This document shows, one piece after another, positions 1-6,794 of a stretch of 10,357 bases of DNA. Under the pieces are notes generated by a model. It had not been told where the DNA came from, searched no databases, and was given only the letters and a program-made list of their open reading frames with translations. The position numbers and the translations under genes were made by a program. Each line of letters opens with the position of its first letter. Within the stretch, counting starts at the first letter, position 1. This stretch comes from Suilimivivens sp963638365 (lineage in GTDB: Bacteria; Bacillota; Clostridia; Lachnospirales; Lachnospiraceae), in assembly GCA_963638365.1 (NCBI GenBank), contig CAVHRK010000047.1, positions 1 to 10,357 of the forward strand, read 5' to 3'.

Positions 1-43
1 TAAAGTGACCTAGTTTTCAATGAGCGGTTGACCGAATTTTCGG

Positions 44-74
44 TTGACAAATACATGTGCTTTTGTGGTAAAAT
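44..74 (+). promoter_or_regulatory. Putative sigma-A promoter with extended -10
   Basis: A perfect TTGACA (44-49) is followed after 19 bp by TAAAAT (69-74). A TG one base before the -10 hexamer (66-67) makes an extended -10, which can compensate for the long spacer. Transcription would start near 81 and run rightward into the inverted repeat at 97-132, then antisense into the recombinase gene. No forward gene follows it, so its purpose is unclear. A small dyad, ACCGAA/TTCGGT (31-44), abuts the -35 box, and CGGTTGAC occurs twice (25-32 and 41-48). These could be operator elements or chance. Confidence 0.4.
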
Positions 75-96
75 AATACAAATACTTTTGGAATAC

Positions 97-132
97 GCAA
101 TTTACAGAAAAGTACACATTTCTGTAAATTGC
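97..132. repeat. Perfect 14-bp inverted repeat beside recombinase
   Basis: The arms GCAATTTACAGAAA (97-110) and TTTCTGTAAATTGC (119-132) are exact reverse complements separated by 8 bp. The repeat lies four bases beyond the stop codon of the minus-strand recombinase gene. As a hairpin it could act as a transcription barrier or mRNA 3' end. However, neither side carries the run of T expected of an intrinsic terminator. A protein-binding or recombination site for the neighbouring recombinase is an alternative. The palindrome is certain; its function is not. Confidence 0.85.
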
Positions 133-136
133 CCAC

Positions 137-745
137 TTATAATAACATGGCTTTTTCGTAAATCTCTGCCCGATACCGAAAGGTTGACAATGGCATCCCA
201 CACTCCTTGGCTGCCGCTGTTCCGGTGATCTTTTGGGATTTCCAACGCTGATATGCGTCATGGAAGCACTCCGGCAGGGGACCTGGAGGTCTTCCAAAGC
301 GAACCCCTCTGGCCTTTGCTGCTGCAATGCCCTCAGCCTGTCGCTGATGGATGTTGGTGCGCTCATTCTCTGCTACGAAGGACAGCACCTGTAGCACAAT
401 ATCACTCAGGAAGGTGCCCATCAGGTCTTTGCCCCGACGGGTGTCCAGAAGCGGCATATCCAGCACTACGATATCAATGCCCTTGTCCTTGGTTATAATC
501 CGCCATTGCTCCAGGATCTCAGTATAATTGCGCCCCAGGCGGTCAATACTCTTGATATAGAGCAGATCATCCTTCTTAAATCGGCGCAACATCTTTTTAT
601 ACTGAGGCCGTTCGAAGTCTTTGCCGGACTGCTTGTCCATGAAGATATTTTTTTCAGGAACATGCAGCTCTTTCAGCGCAATCATCTGTCGATCTTCGTT
701 CTGATCACGGCTGCTGACCCGAATATATCCAAATACTTTTCCCAT
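137..745 (-). CDS. Small serine recombinase (resolvase/invertase family)
   Basis: This 202-residue site-specific DNA recombinase has the usual size for the Tn3-resolvase/Hin-invertase family. Its N-terminal catalytic domain opens with GYIRVSSRDQ, placing the nucleophilic serine at Ser11 and a conserved arginine at Arg9. DRLGRN supplies Arg69 and Arg72, and a long helix (about 105-145) carries the ENERT motif. GRPPG (151-155) marks the hinge into a C-terminal helix-turn-helix DNA-binding domain (about 160-195). The ATG at 745 is chosen because GGAAAGGAG sits just upstream of it; a GTG at 760 would put that site inside the gene. All expected catalytic residues are present, so it may be active. 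No transposase accompanies it here, and by eye it is more GC-rich than its flanks, which suggests acquisition. Whether it resolves, inverts or integrates cannot be told from the protein alone. Confidence 0.92.
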   Translation of the reverse strand: MGKVFGYIRVSSRDQNEDRQMIALKELHVPEKNIFMDKQSGKDFERPQYKKMLRRFKKDDLLYIKSIDRLGRNYTEILEQWRIITKDKGIDIVVLDMPLLDTRRGKDLMGTFLSDIVLQVLSFVAENERTNIHQRQAEGIAAAKARGVRFGRPPGPLPECFHDAYQRWKSQKITGTAAAKECGMPLSTFRYRAEIYEKAMLL

Positions 746-1163
746 CTTTCTCCTTTCCACTGCCTGTTTTCAGCACAAAAACAAGGCACCACTTTACAAA
801 GAACTTCACTACAACCATGCCCATCATCTCACACGTAGACGATCTCCGGATCTTTTTACAGGATGTCGGATTGGTCTGTTATGCTGCAAAGGAAGCAGGA
901 GGAAACGCCAGTCTTAGGGATTTCTGAATTATGATAGCCATGAAGCATCTGTATCGTAATCATATAGGAATTTTGTCGGCTTAATCATGGTAAAATTGAA
1001 ATTACAAGAAAGAGGATTAGGAAAGGACACGATTAAAAGGCTAAATTATACTAATAATGACATAAAAATTTTGATTTATAATTAAAATTACTTAAATTAA
1101 GTTAAATTATTTTTGAAGAGTGATTTTTTTTTGAAAACATACACGAAAACTGTCTGATTTCGG
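746..1163. other. Gene-poor accessory spacer with possible decayed fragments
   Basis: This stretch runs upstream of the recombinase and of the chemoreceptor promoter. The recombinase promoter and any resolution site should lie in its left part, but I see no convincing boxes. Forward micro-ORFs occur at 817-927 (36 codons) and 987-1085 (32 codons, starting MVKLKLQERG). The first has no ribosome binding site and the second only a distant purine patch. Neither resembles a family I recognise, so they are best read as decayed remnants or chance. The right part (about 1040-1135) is extremely AT-rich, with two copies of TTAAATTA exactly 10 bp apart (1092-1099, 1102-1109) and a run of nine T (1124-1132). 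Confidence 0.5.
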
Positions 1164-1192
1164 TTGTAAAACTTGTGAAACTCTCCTATAAT
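1164..1192 (+). promoter_or_regulatory. Sigma-A promoter of the chemoreceptor gene
   Basis: TTGTAA (1164-1169) and a perfect TATAAT (1187-1192) are separated by the optimal 17 bp, so transcription should start near 1199. The untranslated leader would be only about 32 bases. I looked for the motility sigma-28 pattern (TAAA then about 15 bp then GCCGATAA) common ahead of chemotaxis genes and found only a poor match here. The receptor is therefore probably expressed from a housekeeping promoter. Confidence 0.65.
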
Positions 1193-1230
1193 AATATCTA
1201 TATTGGATACGGCATGAAGGGAGGTTACAT

Positions 1231-3603
1231 GTGATGAAAAAAAGTGCGAAAGACAAAAAGTTTTTCAATCTGAAGAAAGATTCATCAGATACAGAAATAA
1301 ATGAGACAGTAAATGAGGTTGAAGCAGTGTCACCCTCTGAAGACATTCCTTCTGAAAATACAAAGAAGAAAAAGGGCCTGGATTTTTCAAAGTTCAGAAA
1401 GAAGAAAAAAGAAAGAAAACAACAGGTGGAAGAAGGACTTAACGAAGTAAAGGCCAAGGGCGAAAAGGTTAAGAAAGATCTTGAGAAAGCGCAGAATGAA
1501 GTCCGTGAGGATGTGAAGGACAGTGTCAAACAGAAGAAGGATTCCAATCTGAAATTTGGTATTTTCGGTCTTCGAAGTAAGATTTATCTGTGCTTCCTTG
1601 TTCCGATTGTATTTATGATTGTGGTAGGTACTGTTTCTTATCGTTATGCAGAGCAGGGCTTAAGTGATAAGTACATGGAATCTACCCAACAGACGGCGAA
1701 TATGGCAACAGACTATTTGGATGTAAGCTGTTCCGGAGTGAAATCTGAGGTTTTGCAGTATGCATATGATGCAGATCTCGAGAAGTATTTCCTTGGGCTG
1801 ATTGGAAAATCTGCCATCGAGAAGGCGAATTATTACAGTGATGCCAGAGTGAAGCTTATGGCTTCCCAGACAGCAGACTCCTTTATCAGCAATATTCATA
1901 TTGTTACGATGCCGGGTAATAACTGTCTGACAACGGCTACTGCTGATAAGATTGATGGATTTTACAGAGATTATGTTGCAGAGGTGGAGGAGGCTTCACC
2001 GGACAGCTTTAATCTCGTAAAGTGGGTAAGCAATCACAATGTAATTGATGAGAAGTTTTCTGTGAATCCGGACACTTATTTTGTTGCTTATGCATTACAG
2101 TCCAGCCAGAAGATGGCATATATCGTTATTGATGTAAGCAGTGATGCGGTTCGTGAAATGTTAAGTGGTATGGACTTCGGTGCAGACAGTGTTATCGGTT
2201 TTGTTACAGATACCGGTAAGGAGATTGTCTGTACAAGAGATGAAAATGATAATGTGACATTCTTAGATGAAACTACTTTTGCCGATCAGGATTTCTTCAA
2301 AAAGAGCGTTGAAAGCGAAGAATTCAATGGCAACATGGAGGTAAAATATAACGGAAAGAATTATCTGTATATTTACAGCCGCAGTGAAGCTACCGGAATT
2401 ACTTTCTGTTCTTTAGTTCCTTCCAGTGTGGTAACCGGACAGGCAGAGAAGATTAAGAATATTACGATTGCTTTTGTTATTATTGCATGTATCATTTCCT
2501 TACTGATCGGTTCTGTGATTGCACAGGGAATTTTAAGAAACATGAGAAGAATTTCCAAGCGTCTGAACCAGGTGGCAGAAGGCGACCTGACCGTTCAGGT
2601 AGATGCAAAGGGACGTGATGAATTCCAGTCCCTTGCGAAGACGGCAACGAACATGGTTCGTAATAATAAGAAGCTTGTTATGAGATTGTCCGGAACGGCT
2701 ACCCAGTTGGAAGCATCTTCCGATGATGTACATAATGTATCGAACAGCATTAATAATTACTCTTCCGATATTACCAAGGCAATTGATGAGATCAGCATTG
2801 GTATGACGAAGCAGGCAGAACATGCCGAGGAATGTGTCGTTAAGACAAATGAGTTGTCTGAGAAGATGAAAGCCATCAGCGATATGGTTGAGAAGGCAGA
2901 ACAGCTCAGTGACAAGACCGAGAAGATGATTAAGCAGGGTATTGAAATCGTGGAAGTCCTTTCTACGAGAGCGAAGGAAACCTCTGAAATCACAAATAAG
3001 GTTGGTGAAAGTATCAGCCTGTTGAAGAAAGAATCCGAAAGTATTAATGGATTTGCACAGACCATTAACCAGATTTCCAAGCAGACCAATCTTCTTTCCT
3101 TAAATGCTTCCATTGAAGCAGCAAGAGCAGGAGAGGCCGGCAGAGGATTCGCGGTTGTAGCACAGGAGATCCGTAATCTGGCAGATGATTCTAGTGTGGC
3201 AGCAGGTGAGATTAAGAATAAGGTTGAGATTATTTCCGCACAGACGATGTCTACCGTAGAGAGTGCGAAGAATGCAGAGGAAATGGTTGCATTCCAGCAG
3301 GAGGCAGTAAGTCAGGTGATCGATGTCTTCGCAGAAATGAACAACCAGATGCAGGAGCTTTTCGTAAACTTAAAGGAAATTGGCGATTGTACCGCTTCGG
3401 CTGACGTGGAGAGAAATGAAACCCTCGATGCCGTTGAAAATATTTCCGCAATCATCGAACAGACCGCAAGCAGTTCCTCACTCGTTCATGATATGGCTCT
3501 GGAGCTTTTGAATAATGTTGAGAAGTTGACACAGACGGCCGTAGTTCTGGATGATAACATGAACGGTCTGAAGGCTGAAATTAATGCCTTTACGATTGAG
3601 TAA
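1231..3603 (+). CDS. Methyl-accepting chemotaxis protein with long cytoplasmic N-terminus
   Basis: This 790-residue transmembrane chemoreceptor would detect a ligand outside the cell and control CheA through CheW. Residues 1-110 are a Lys/Glu-rich, probably coiled-coil cytoplasmic extension. Membrane segment 1 is about 117-136, the extracellular sensor about 140-405 (size of a double-Cache domain), and membrane segment 2 about 410-431. HAMP follows at about 432-485, then the signalling hairpin to the C-terminus. The conserved tip lies at 617-650, with QTNLLSLNASIEAARAGE and GRGFAVVAQEIRNLA. No CheR-tethering pentapeptide is visible at the C-terminus. GGGAGG (1219-1224) precedes ATGTGATG, so either GTG 1231 or ATG 1234 could be the start. 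An out-of-frame ATG at 1229 is followed at once by TGA. The gene has its own promoter and terminator. The ligand cannot be predicted. Confidence 0.95.
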   Translation: MMKKSAKDKKFFNLKKDSSDTEINETVNEVEAVSPSEDIPSENTKKKKGLDFSKFRKKKKERKQQVEEGLNEVKAKGEKVKKDLEKAQNEVREDVKDSVKQKKDSNLKFGIFGLRSKIYLCFLVPIVFMIVVGTVSYRYAEQGLSDKYMESTQQTANMATDYLDVSCSGVKSEVLQYAYDADLEKYFLGLIGKSAIEKANYYSDARVKLMASQTADSFISNIHIVTMPGNNCLTTATADKIDGFYRDYVAEVEEASPDSFNLVKWVSNHNVIDEKFSVNPDTYFVAYALQSSQKMAYIVIDVSSDAVREMLSGMDFGADSVIGFVTDTGKEIVCTRDENDNVTFLDETTFADQDFFKKSVESEEFNGNMEVKYNGKNYLYIYSRSEATGITFCSLVPSSVVTGQAEKIKNITIAFVIIACIISLLIGSVIAQGILRNMRRISKRLNQVAEGDLTVQVDAKGRDEFQSLAKTATNMVRNNKKLVMRLSGTATQLEASSDDVHNVSNSINNYSSDITKAIDEISIGMTKQAEHAEECVVKTNELSEKMKAISDMVEKAEQLSDKTEKMIKQGIEIVEVLSTRAKETSEITNKVGESISLLKKESESINGFAQTINQISKQTNLLSLNASIEAARAGEAGRGFAVVAQEIRNLADDSSVAAGEIKNKVEIISAQTMSTVESAKNAEEMVAFQQEAVSQVIDVFAEMNNQMQELFVNLKEIGDCTASADVERNETLDAVENISAIIEQTASSSSLVHDMALELLNNVEKLTQTAVVLDDNMNGLKAEINAFTIE

Positions 3604-3644
3604 TTTTGTAGTAAGATAATTTCGTAATAGCAACTATGTAAATG

Positions 3645-3675
3645 ACAGGTCCGCTAATACAGCGGATCTGTTTTT
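3645..3675 (+). terminator. Rho-independent terminator after chemoreceptor
   Basis: ACAGGTCCGCT (3645-3655) pairs with AGCGGATCTGT (3661-3671) through one G-U wobble around a 5-base loop, and T continues to 3675. Outer arms ATGTAAA (3636-3642) and TTTACAT (3673-3679) can extend the stem. The hairpin begins 41 bases past the receptor stop codon and should end that transcript. Confidence 0.9.
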
Positions 3676-3679
3676 ACAT

Positions 3680-3984
3680 AATCCATCTTTTTATCAAAGA
3701 ACCATGTCTGCGCAAGCAGAGGGAGGCCGCAGTGCGATAATGATCTATTTTTGAAAACATGATATGCAGCAGGAAGTTTAAGCTGCCATGCATCCAGAGA
3801 AGCTGTCAGTGGCAGGTTCGGTTGGTAAGCAGTCAGAAGCAATGAAGCAATCAGGAAGCTTTTGGATTGCTTTGTAGTTATGCACATCATGTTGTCGAAG
3901 GTAGGGAATCTGTACGCGGAGTCTGTCTTTTGCGACCTGTTTAAAGTCATATAATCATATCACCATAAAAGAAAATTCATTCGT
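3680..3984. other. Hairpin-rich intergenic region before ABC-F gene
   Basis: No gene is convincing here. Several short hairpins follow one another on the plus strand. TCTGC/GCAGA closes a GCAA (GNRA-type) tetraloop at 3707-3720. GCAGC/GCTGC pair at 3766-3786. AAGCAATC/GATTGCTT pair at 3845-3872. A minus-strand open frame (3654-3950) runs through the terminator and lacks a ribosome binding site, so I do not call it. The clustering could mark a small RNA or an attenuating leader for the downstream gene. It matches no riboswitch class I can recognise. Confidence 0.4.
3950..3955 (+). promoter_or_regulatory. Possible -10 box of ABC-F gene
   Basis: A perfect TATAAT is present, but no good -35 hexamer lies 16-18 bp upstream (the best is the T-rich stretch near 3928-3933). 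If used, transcription would begin near 3962 and give a leader of about 75 bases containing the alternative hairpins described at 3986-4026. Confidence 0.35.
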
Positions 3985-3985
3985 G

Positions 3986-4026
3986 TGAAGATTCGATCCT
4001 TCAGGCAACAGGTGCTTTTTGAAGGA
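3986..4026 (+). promoter_or_regulatory. Candidate Shine-Dalgarno-sequestering hairpin
   Basis: TCCTTCA (3997-4003) is perfectly complementary to TGAAGGA (4020-4026), which includes the start of the ribosome binding site AAGGAGG (4022-4028) of the ABC-F gene. The same CTTCA (3999-4003) can instead pair with TGAAG (3986-3990). The two structures exclude each other, which is the arrangement expected of a translational switch. No clear leader peptide was found, so this remains a structural inference. Confidence 0.35.
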
Positions 4027-4035
4027 GGAATGTTT

Positions 4036-5604
4036 ATGTCACAAATTAATGTATCGAATCTTACCTTTACTTATGAAGGTAGTTTTGAACCGGTTTTTGA
4101 GAATGTATCTTTTTCCATTGATACGAACTGGAAGCTGGGATTTATCGGAAGAAACGGAAAGGGAAAAACCACATTTTTAAATCTTCTGCTTGGAAAACAG
4201 GAATATCAGGGTTCCATTACGGCAGGCACTGTATTTGAGTATTTTCCATATAGCGTAAGCAACAATCAGTTAAAGCGGAGCTGTGCAGAGTTTATGGAGG
4301 AGCTGAAACCGGCTTGTGAAGTCTGGCGGGTGATCTGTGAACTGAATCTGCTGGAAATCGATGCAGAGGTCTTATACCGGCCTTTTGAGACATTGAGCTT
4401 TGGGGAACGGACGAAGATTATGCTGGCGTTGCTGTTTTCCGGTGAAAATGAGTTTCTGCTGATTGATGAGCCGACCAATCATCTGGATCAGGAGTCCAGA
4501 GAGGTTGTGAAGCATTATCTGCAGGGAAAGAAAGGCTTTATTCTGGTAAGCCATGACCGGGATCTGCTGGATGCCTGTGTTGATCACGTGCTCGTTCTTA
4601 ACCGGAAGACGATAGAGGTTCAGACCGGCAATTTTTCAAGCTGGTGGGAAAATAAGACACGGCAGGATCATTTTGCGCAGGCAGAGAATGAGAAGCATCT
4701 GAAAGAAATTGGAAAGCTTAAGGAGGCAGCTCTGCGCACCCGGAACTGGGCAGACCAGAGTGAGAATACAAAGATTGGGTTTAACCCGGTTAAGGAACAT
4801 GACCGCTGTATCAGCACCAGAGCGTATATCGGTGCCAAGACCAAGAAGATGCAAAGCCGTGTGAAGCAGATGCAGAACCGGATCTCGAGAGAAATTGAGG
4901 AAAAGGAAGGGCTCTTACAGGATATTGAAAATCCGGTTGATTTGAAGCTGATGCCTCTGAAATATCATAAGGAGGTTTTAGTTTCTGCGAGAGAATACGG
5001 AATTGGTTATCTTAAGGAAGAATCACAGAAGACAGAGCAGGTGCAGACACTAAATGAATCCAATGCAGATCACATCAAATGGATCTTCCGGAATTTTGGT
5101 TTTGAAATCCGGCAGGGAGAACGGGTATTTCTTCACGGAAAGAACGGATGCGGCAAGTCGAGCCTGATTCATGCAATTTTAGGAGAGCAGGGGATGATCC
5201 AGGAGGGAACACTTCAGGTTGGATCCGGACTTGTGATTTCTTATATTAATCAGGATACTTCTCATCTAACAGGAAGTCTTAAAGAGTATGCCAAAGCACA
5301 GGATCTGGATGAAAGTCTGTTTCTTTCCATATTAAGACAGCTTGATCTGGAACGGGTGCAGTTTCAGAAGAATCTGGAGGACTATTCCGAAGGGCAGAAG
5401 AAGAAGGTACTGATAGCCGGAAGTCTGTTAAAACCGGCACACCTTTATATCTGGGATGAGCCATTAAATTATATTGATGTGTTTTCCAGAATGCAGATTG
5501 AAAAGCTGATTTTGCAGTACCGGCCAACGATGCTGATTGTGGACCATGATGTGCGTTTCCGCGAAAAAATTGCAACAAAGGTTTACGAGATAGAAAAAGG
5601 TTGA
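4036..5604 (+). CDS. ABC-F ribosome-associated ATPase, Lsa-like
   Basis: This 522-residue cytoplasmic protein has two ATPase domains and no membrane segments, so it is not a transporter. ABC-F proteins bind the ribosomal E site; the Lsa group displaces lincosamides, pleuromutilins and streptogramin A, while other members act as translation factors. Domain 1 has Walker A GRNGKGKTT (38-46), signature LSFGE (120-124), Walker B LLIDEP with Glu145, and switch His173. The linker (about 200-310) is charged and helical. Domain 2 has GKNGCGKSS (368-376), signature YSEGQ (450-454), IWDEP with Glu475, and His504. The TNWKLGFIGRNGKGKTT stretch and the LYIWDEPLNYID ending are Lsa-like. The start is ATG 4036, seven bases after AAGGAGG; ATG 4030 is too close to it, and the in-frame GTG at 3985 lacks a site. 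Membership of ABC-F is firm; conferring resistance is an inference. Confidence 0.9.
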   Translation: MSQINVSNLTFTYEGSFEPVFENVSFSIDTNWKLGFIGRNGKGKTTFLNLLLGKQEYQGSITAGTVFEYFPYSVSNNQLKRSCAEFMEELKPACEVWRVICELNLLEIDAEVLYRPFETLSFGERTKIMLALLFSGENEFLLIDEPTNHLDQESREVVKHYLQGKKGFILVSHDRDLLDACVDHVLVLNRKTIEVQTGNFSSWWENKTRQDHFAQAENEKHLKEIGKLKEAALRTRNWADQSENTKIGFNPVKEHDRCISTRAYIGAKTKKMQSRVKQMQNRISREIEEKEGLLQDIENPVDLKLMPLKYHKEVLVSAREYGIGYLKEESQKTEQVQTLNESNADHIKWIFRNFGFEIRQGERVFLHGKNGCGKSSLIHAILGEQGMIQEGTLQVGSGLVISYINQDTSHLTGSLKEYAKAQDLDESLFLSILRQLDLERVQFQKNLEDYSEGQKKKVLIAGSLLKPAHLYIWDEPLNYIDVFSRMQIEKLILQYRPTMLIVDHDVRFREKIATKVYEIEKG

Positions 5605-5662
5605 ACGGATTGATAACATGTTGTATGTTTAATATTAGGATCGCATATTTGATGGATTACGG

Positions 5663-5696
5663 GTATTTCCTGTAGAAAATCATATCAGGGAAATAC
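5663..5696 (+). promoter_or_regulatory. Leader hairpin ahead of lipoprotein gene
   Basis: GTATTTCCTG (5663-5672) pairs with CAGGGAAATAC (5686-5696) with a single bulged G, leaving a 13-base loop. No T run follows, so it is not a standard terminator. It lies 21 bases before the lipoprotein start and could influence mRNA stability or translation. A weak promoter candidate, TTGTAT (5621-5626), 17 bp, CATATT (5644-5649), precedes it. No terminator is visible after the ABC-F gene, so read-through is also possible. Confidence 0.35.
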
Positions 5697-5717
5697 AATA
5701 CAGATGAGGGAGAGAAC

Positions 5718-6755
5718 ATGAAGAGAAAAATTATTGCAATGTTACTTGCAGTCAGTATGTTACTTGCATCTACGGGATGCAGCGCTTATGGTCAGGCCTT
5801 GAAGCTTGCAGAGAATTATGAGCCGGCTGTAGTGGAAGAGGATATAGAAGAGGTAGAATTTCCTGATGAAGAGGAAATTCTGGATGAAGATATTCTGAAT
5901 GAAGATATTTGGAATGATGAGGAATTCTTTGAAGAAATGGAAGAGGATATTACGGAAGCAGAGGATGCAACAACCGTAACCTTTGAAAATGGAAAGTCCT
6001 TTCAATTAACGGAAGTTACCATTGAGAGATATGTGGAGAATGGCTACAAGCTCGAAGGAACAGAATCTATTCTGGAAGTAGGAGTGTTCACAGATTATCC
6101 GGCATCTGAGTTAGCAGGAGATATGAGCGAATTGATGAAGGAAAATTCCGGGGAAGTACCTCTTATGGATTATCATGATGAGGGAATTTATATTACCGGT
6201 ATTATGGAAGACATGTTCATGCTTTCATTCATTCGTGAGGATGATGAAGGTCAGACTTATATTTTAGCGCTGTATACCGTAGATACCGACAATGCACTGG
6301 ATATTACGAATGGAATTGTTTCTGATTTTCTGGCAAGCGGAATTGCCGGATATGCAGCACGTACGGAGTATGGAGAAGCCATTACCGAACTGAATGAGGA
6401 TGAATTGTATTATACGATTCCGGACGATTATATGTGCACCTATAGCTGTGAATACTTCAACAGCTTTGATAATGGAGACTATCAGGCTACGTTGTATGAA
6501 AAGCAGGATGATGAGTTGGAGCGTTTCTTTGATGGAGAAACGGATACTTATTTTGAAAGTTATCAGTTAAAGGAGATTGGAACGTTAGACAGTTCCCATG
6601 GAACTATTCATATCGTGGAAGGGGAATCCGATGGTATTTATCAGTACTTTGCAGCCAGTGAGGATGGAACGGTAACGATGGCCTTTACTGCGGATTATGC
6701 ATACCCGATGACGTTAGAGGAATGTGAGCAGCTTATCCAGGATTTTATTTCTTAA
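5718..6755 (+). CDS. Acidic putative lipoprotein of unknown function
   Basis: I do not recognise this 345-residue protein. It begins with a lipoprotein signal peptide: a basic MKRK, a hydrophobic core, then LLASTGC. Cys21 would be lipidated, anchoring the protein outside the cytoplasmic membrane. The lipobox is slightly loose (Ser at -3). Residues 38-84 form a strikingly Asp/Glu-rich linker with repeated EDI units. The remainder (85-345) may be two copies of one fold. Each half has beta-strand-like segments and closes with a helix, ending DFLAS near 207 and DFIS at 345. The start is set by GAGGGAGAG six bases or so upstream of the ATG. It lies 39 bp before maf and is probably co-transcribed with it. 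Binding of a cation or a basic partner by the acidic arm is a guess only. Confidence 0.85.
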   Translation: MKRKIIAMLLAVSMLLASTGCSAYGQALKLAENYEPAVVEEDIEEVEFPDEEEILDEDILNEDIWNDEEFFEEMEEDITEAEDATTVTFENGKSFQLTEVTIERYVENGYKLEGTESILEVGVFTDYPASELAGDMSELMKENSGEVPLMDYHDEGIYITGIMEDMFMLSFIREDDEGQTYILALYTVDTDNALDITNGIVSDFLASGIAGYAARTEYGEAITELNEDELYYTIPDDYMCTYSCEYFNSFDNGDYQATLYEKQDDELERFFDGETDTYFESYQLKEIGTLDSSHGTIHIVEGESDGIYQYFAASEDGTVTMAFTADYAYPMTLEECEQLIQDFIS

Positions 6756-6794
6756 AGATCAATATTCTACCTATATGGATATTAGGAGGCAGTT

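Noticed and set aside
97..132. Palindrome read as a standard intrinsic terminator
   Set aside because: The stem is AT-rich and no T run follows on either strand, so only a repeat is called.
28..228. Forward open frame starting at an ATG near 28
   Set aside because: It has no ribosome binding site, runs through the palindrome and overlaps the 3' end of the well-supported recombinase gene on the other strand.
253..838. Forward open frames opposite the recombinase (253-498 and 506-838)
   Set aside because: They are antisense shadows of a gene with clear catalytic motifs and show no protein family features.
817..927. 36-codon micro-ORF (MPIISHVDDL...)
   Set aside because: No ribosome binding site and no recognisable family; mentioned only as a possible remnant.
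1107..1547. Minus-strand open frame rich in Phe and Ser
   Set aside because: It is the complement of the Lys/Glu-rich start of the chemoreceptor gene and has no start signals.
3759..3845. 28-codon possible leader peptide before the ABC-F gene
   Set aside because: No ribosome binding site precedes its ATG, and its sequence gives no sign of a drug-stalling motif.
3654..3950. Minus-strand 98-codon open frame in the intergenic region
   Set aside because: It ends inside the chemoreceptor terminator, has no ribosome binding site and lacks recognisable domains. I treat it as chance, though it may reflect a repeated intergenic sequence.
3985..4035. Longer ABC-F start at GTG 3985 adding 17 residues
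   Set aside because: No ribosome binding site precedes it, whereas AAGGAGG is ideally placed for ATG 4036 and the family normally begins with a sequence like MSQINVSNLTF.
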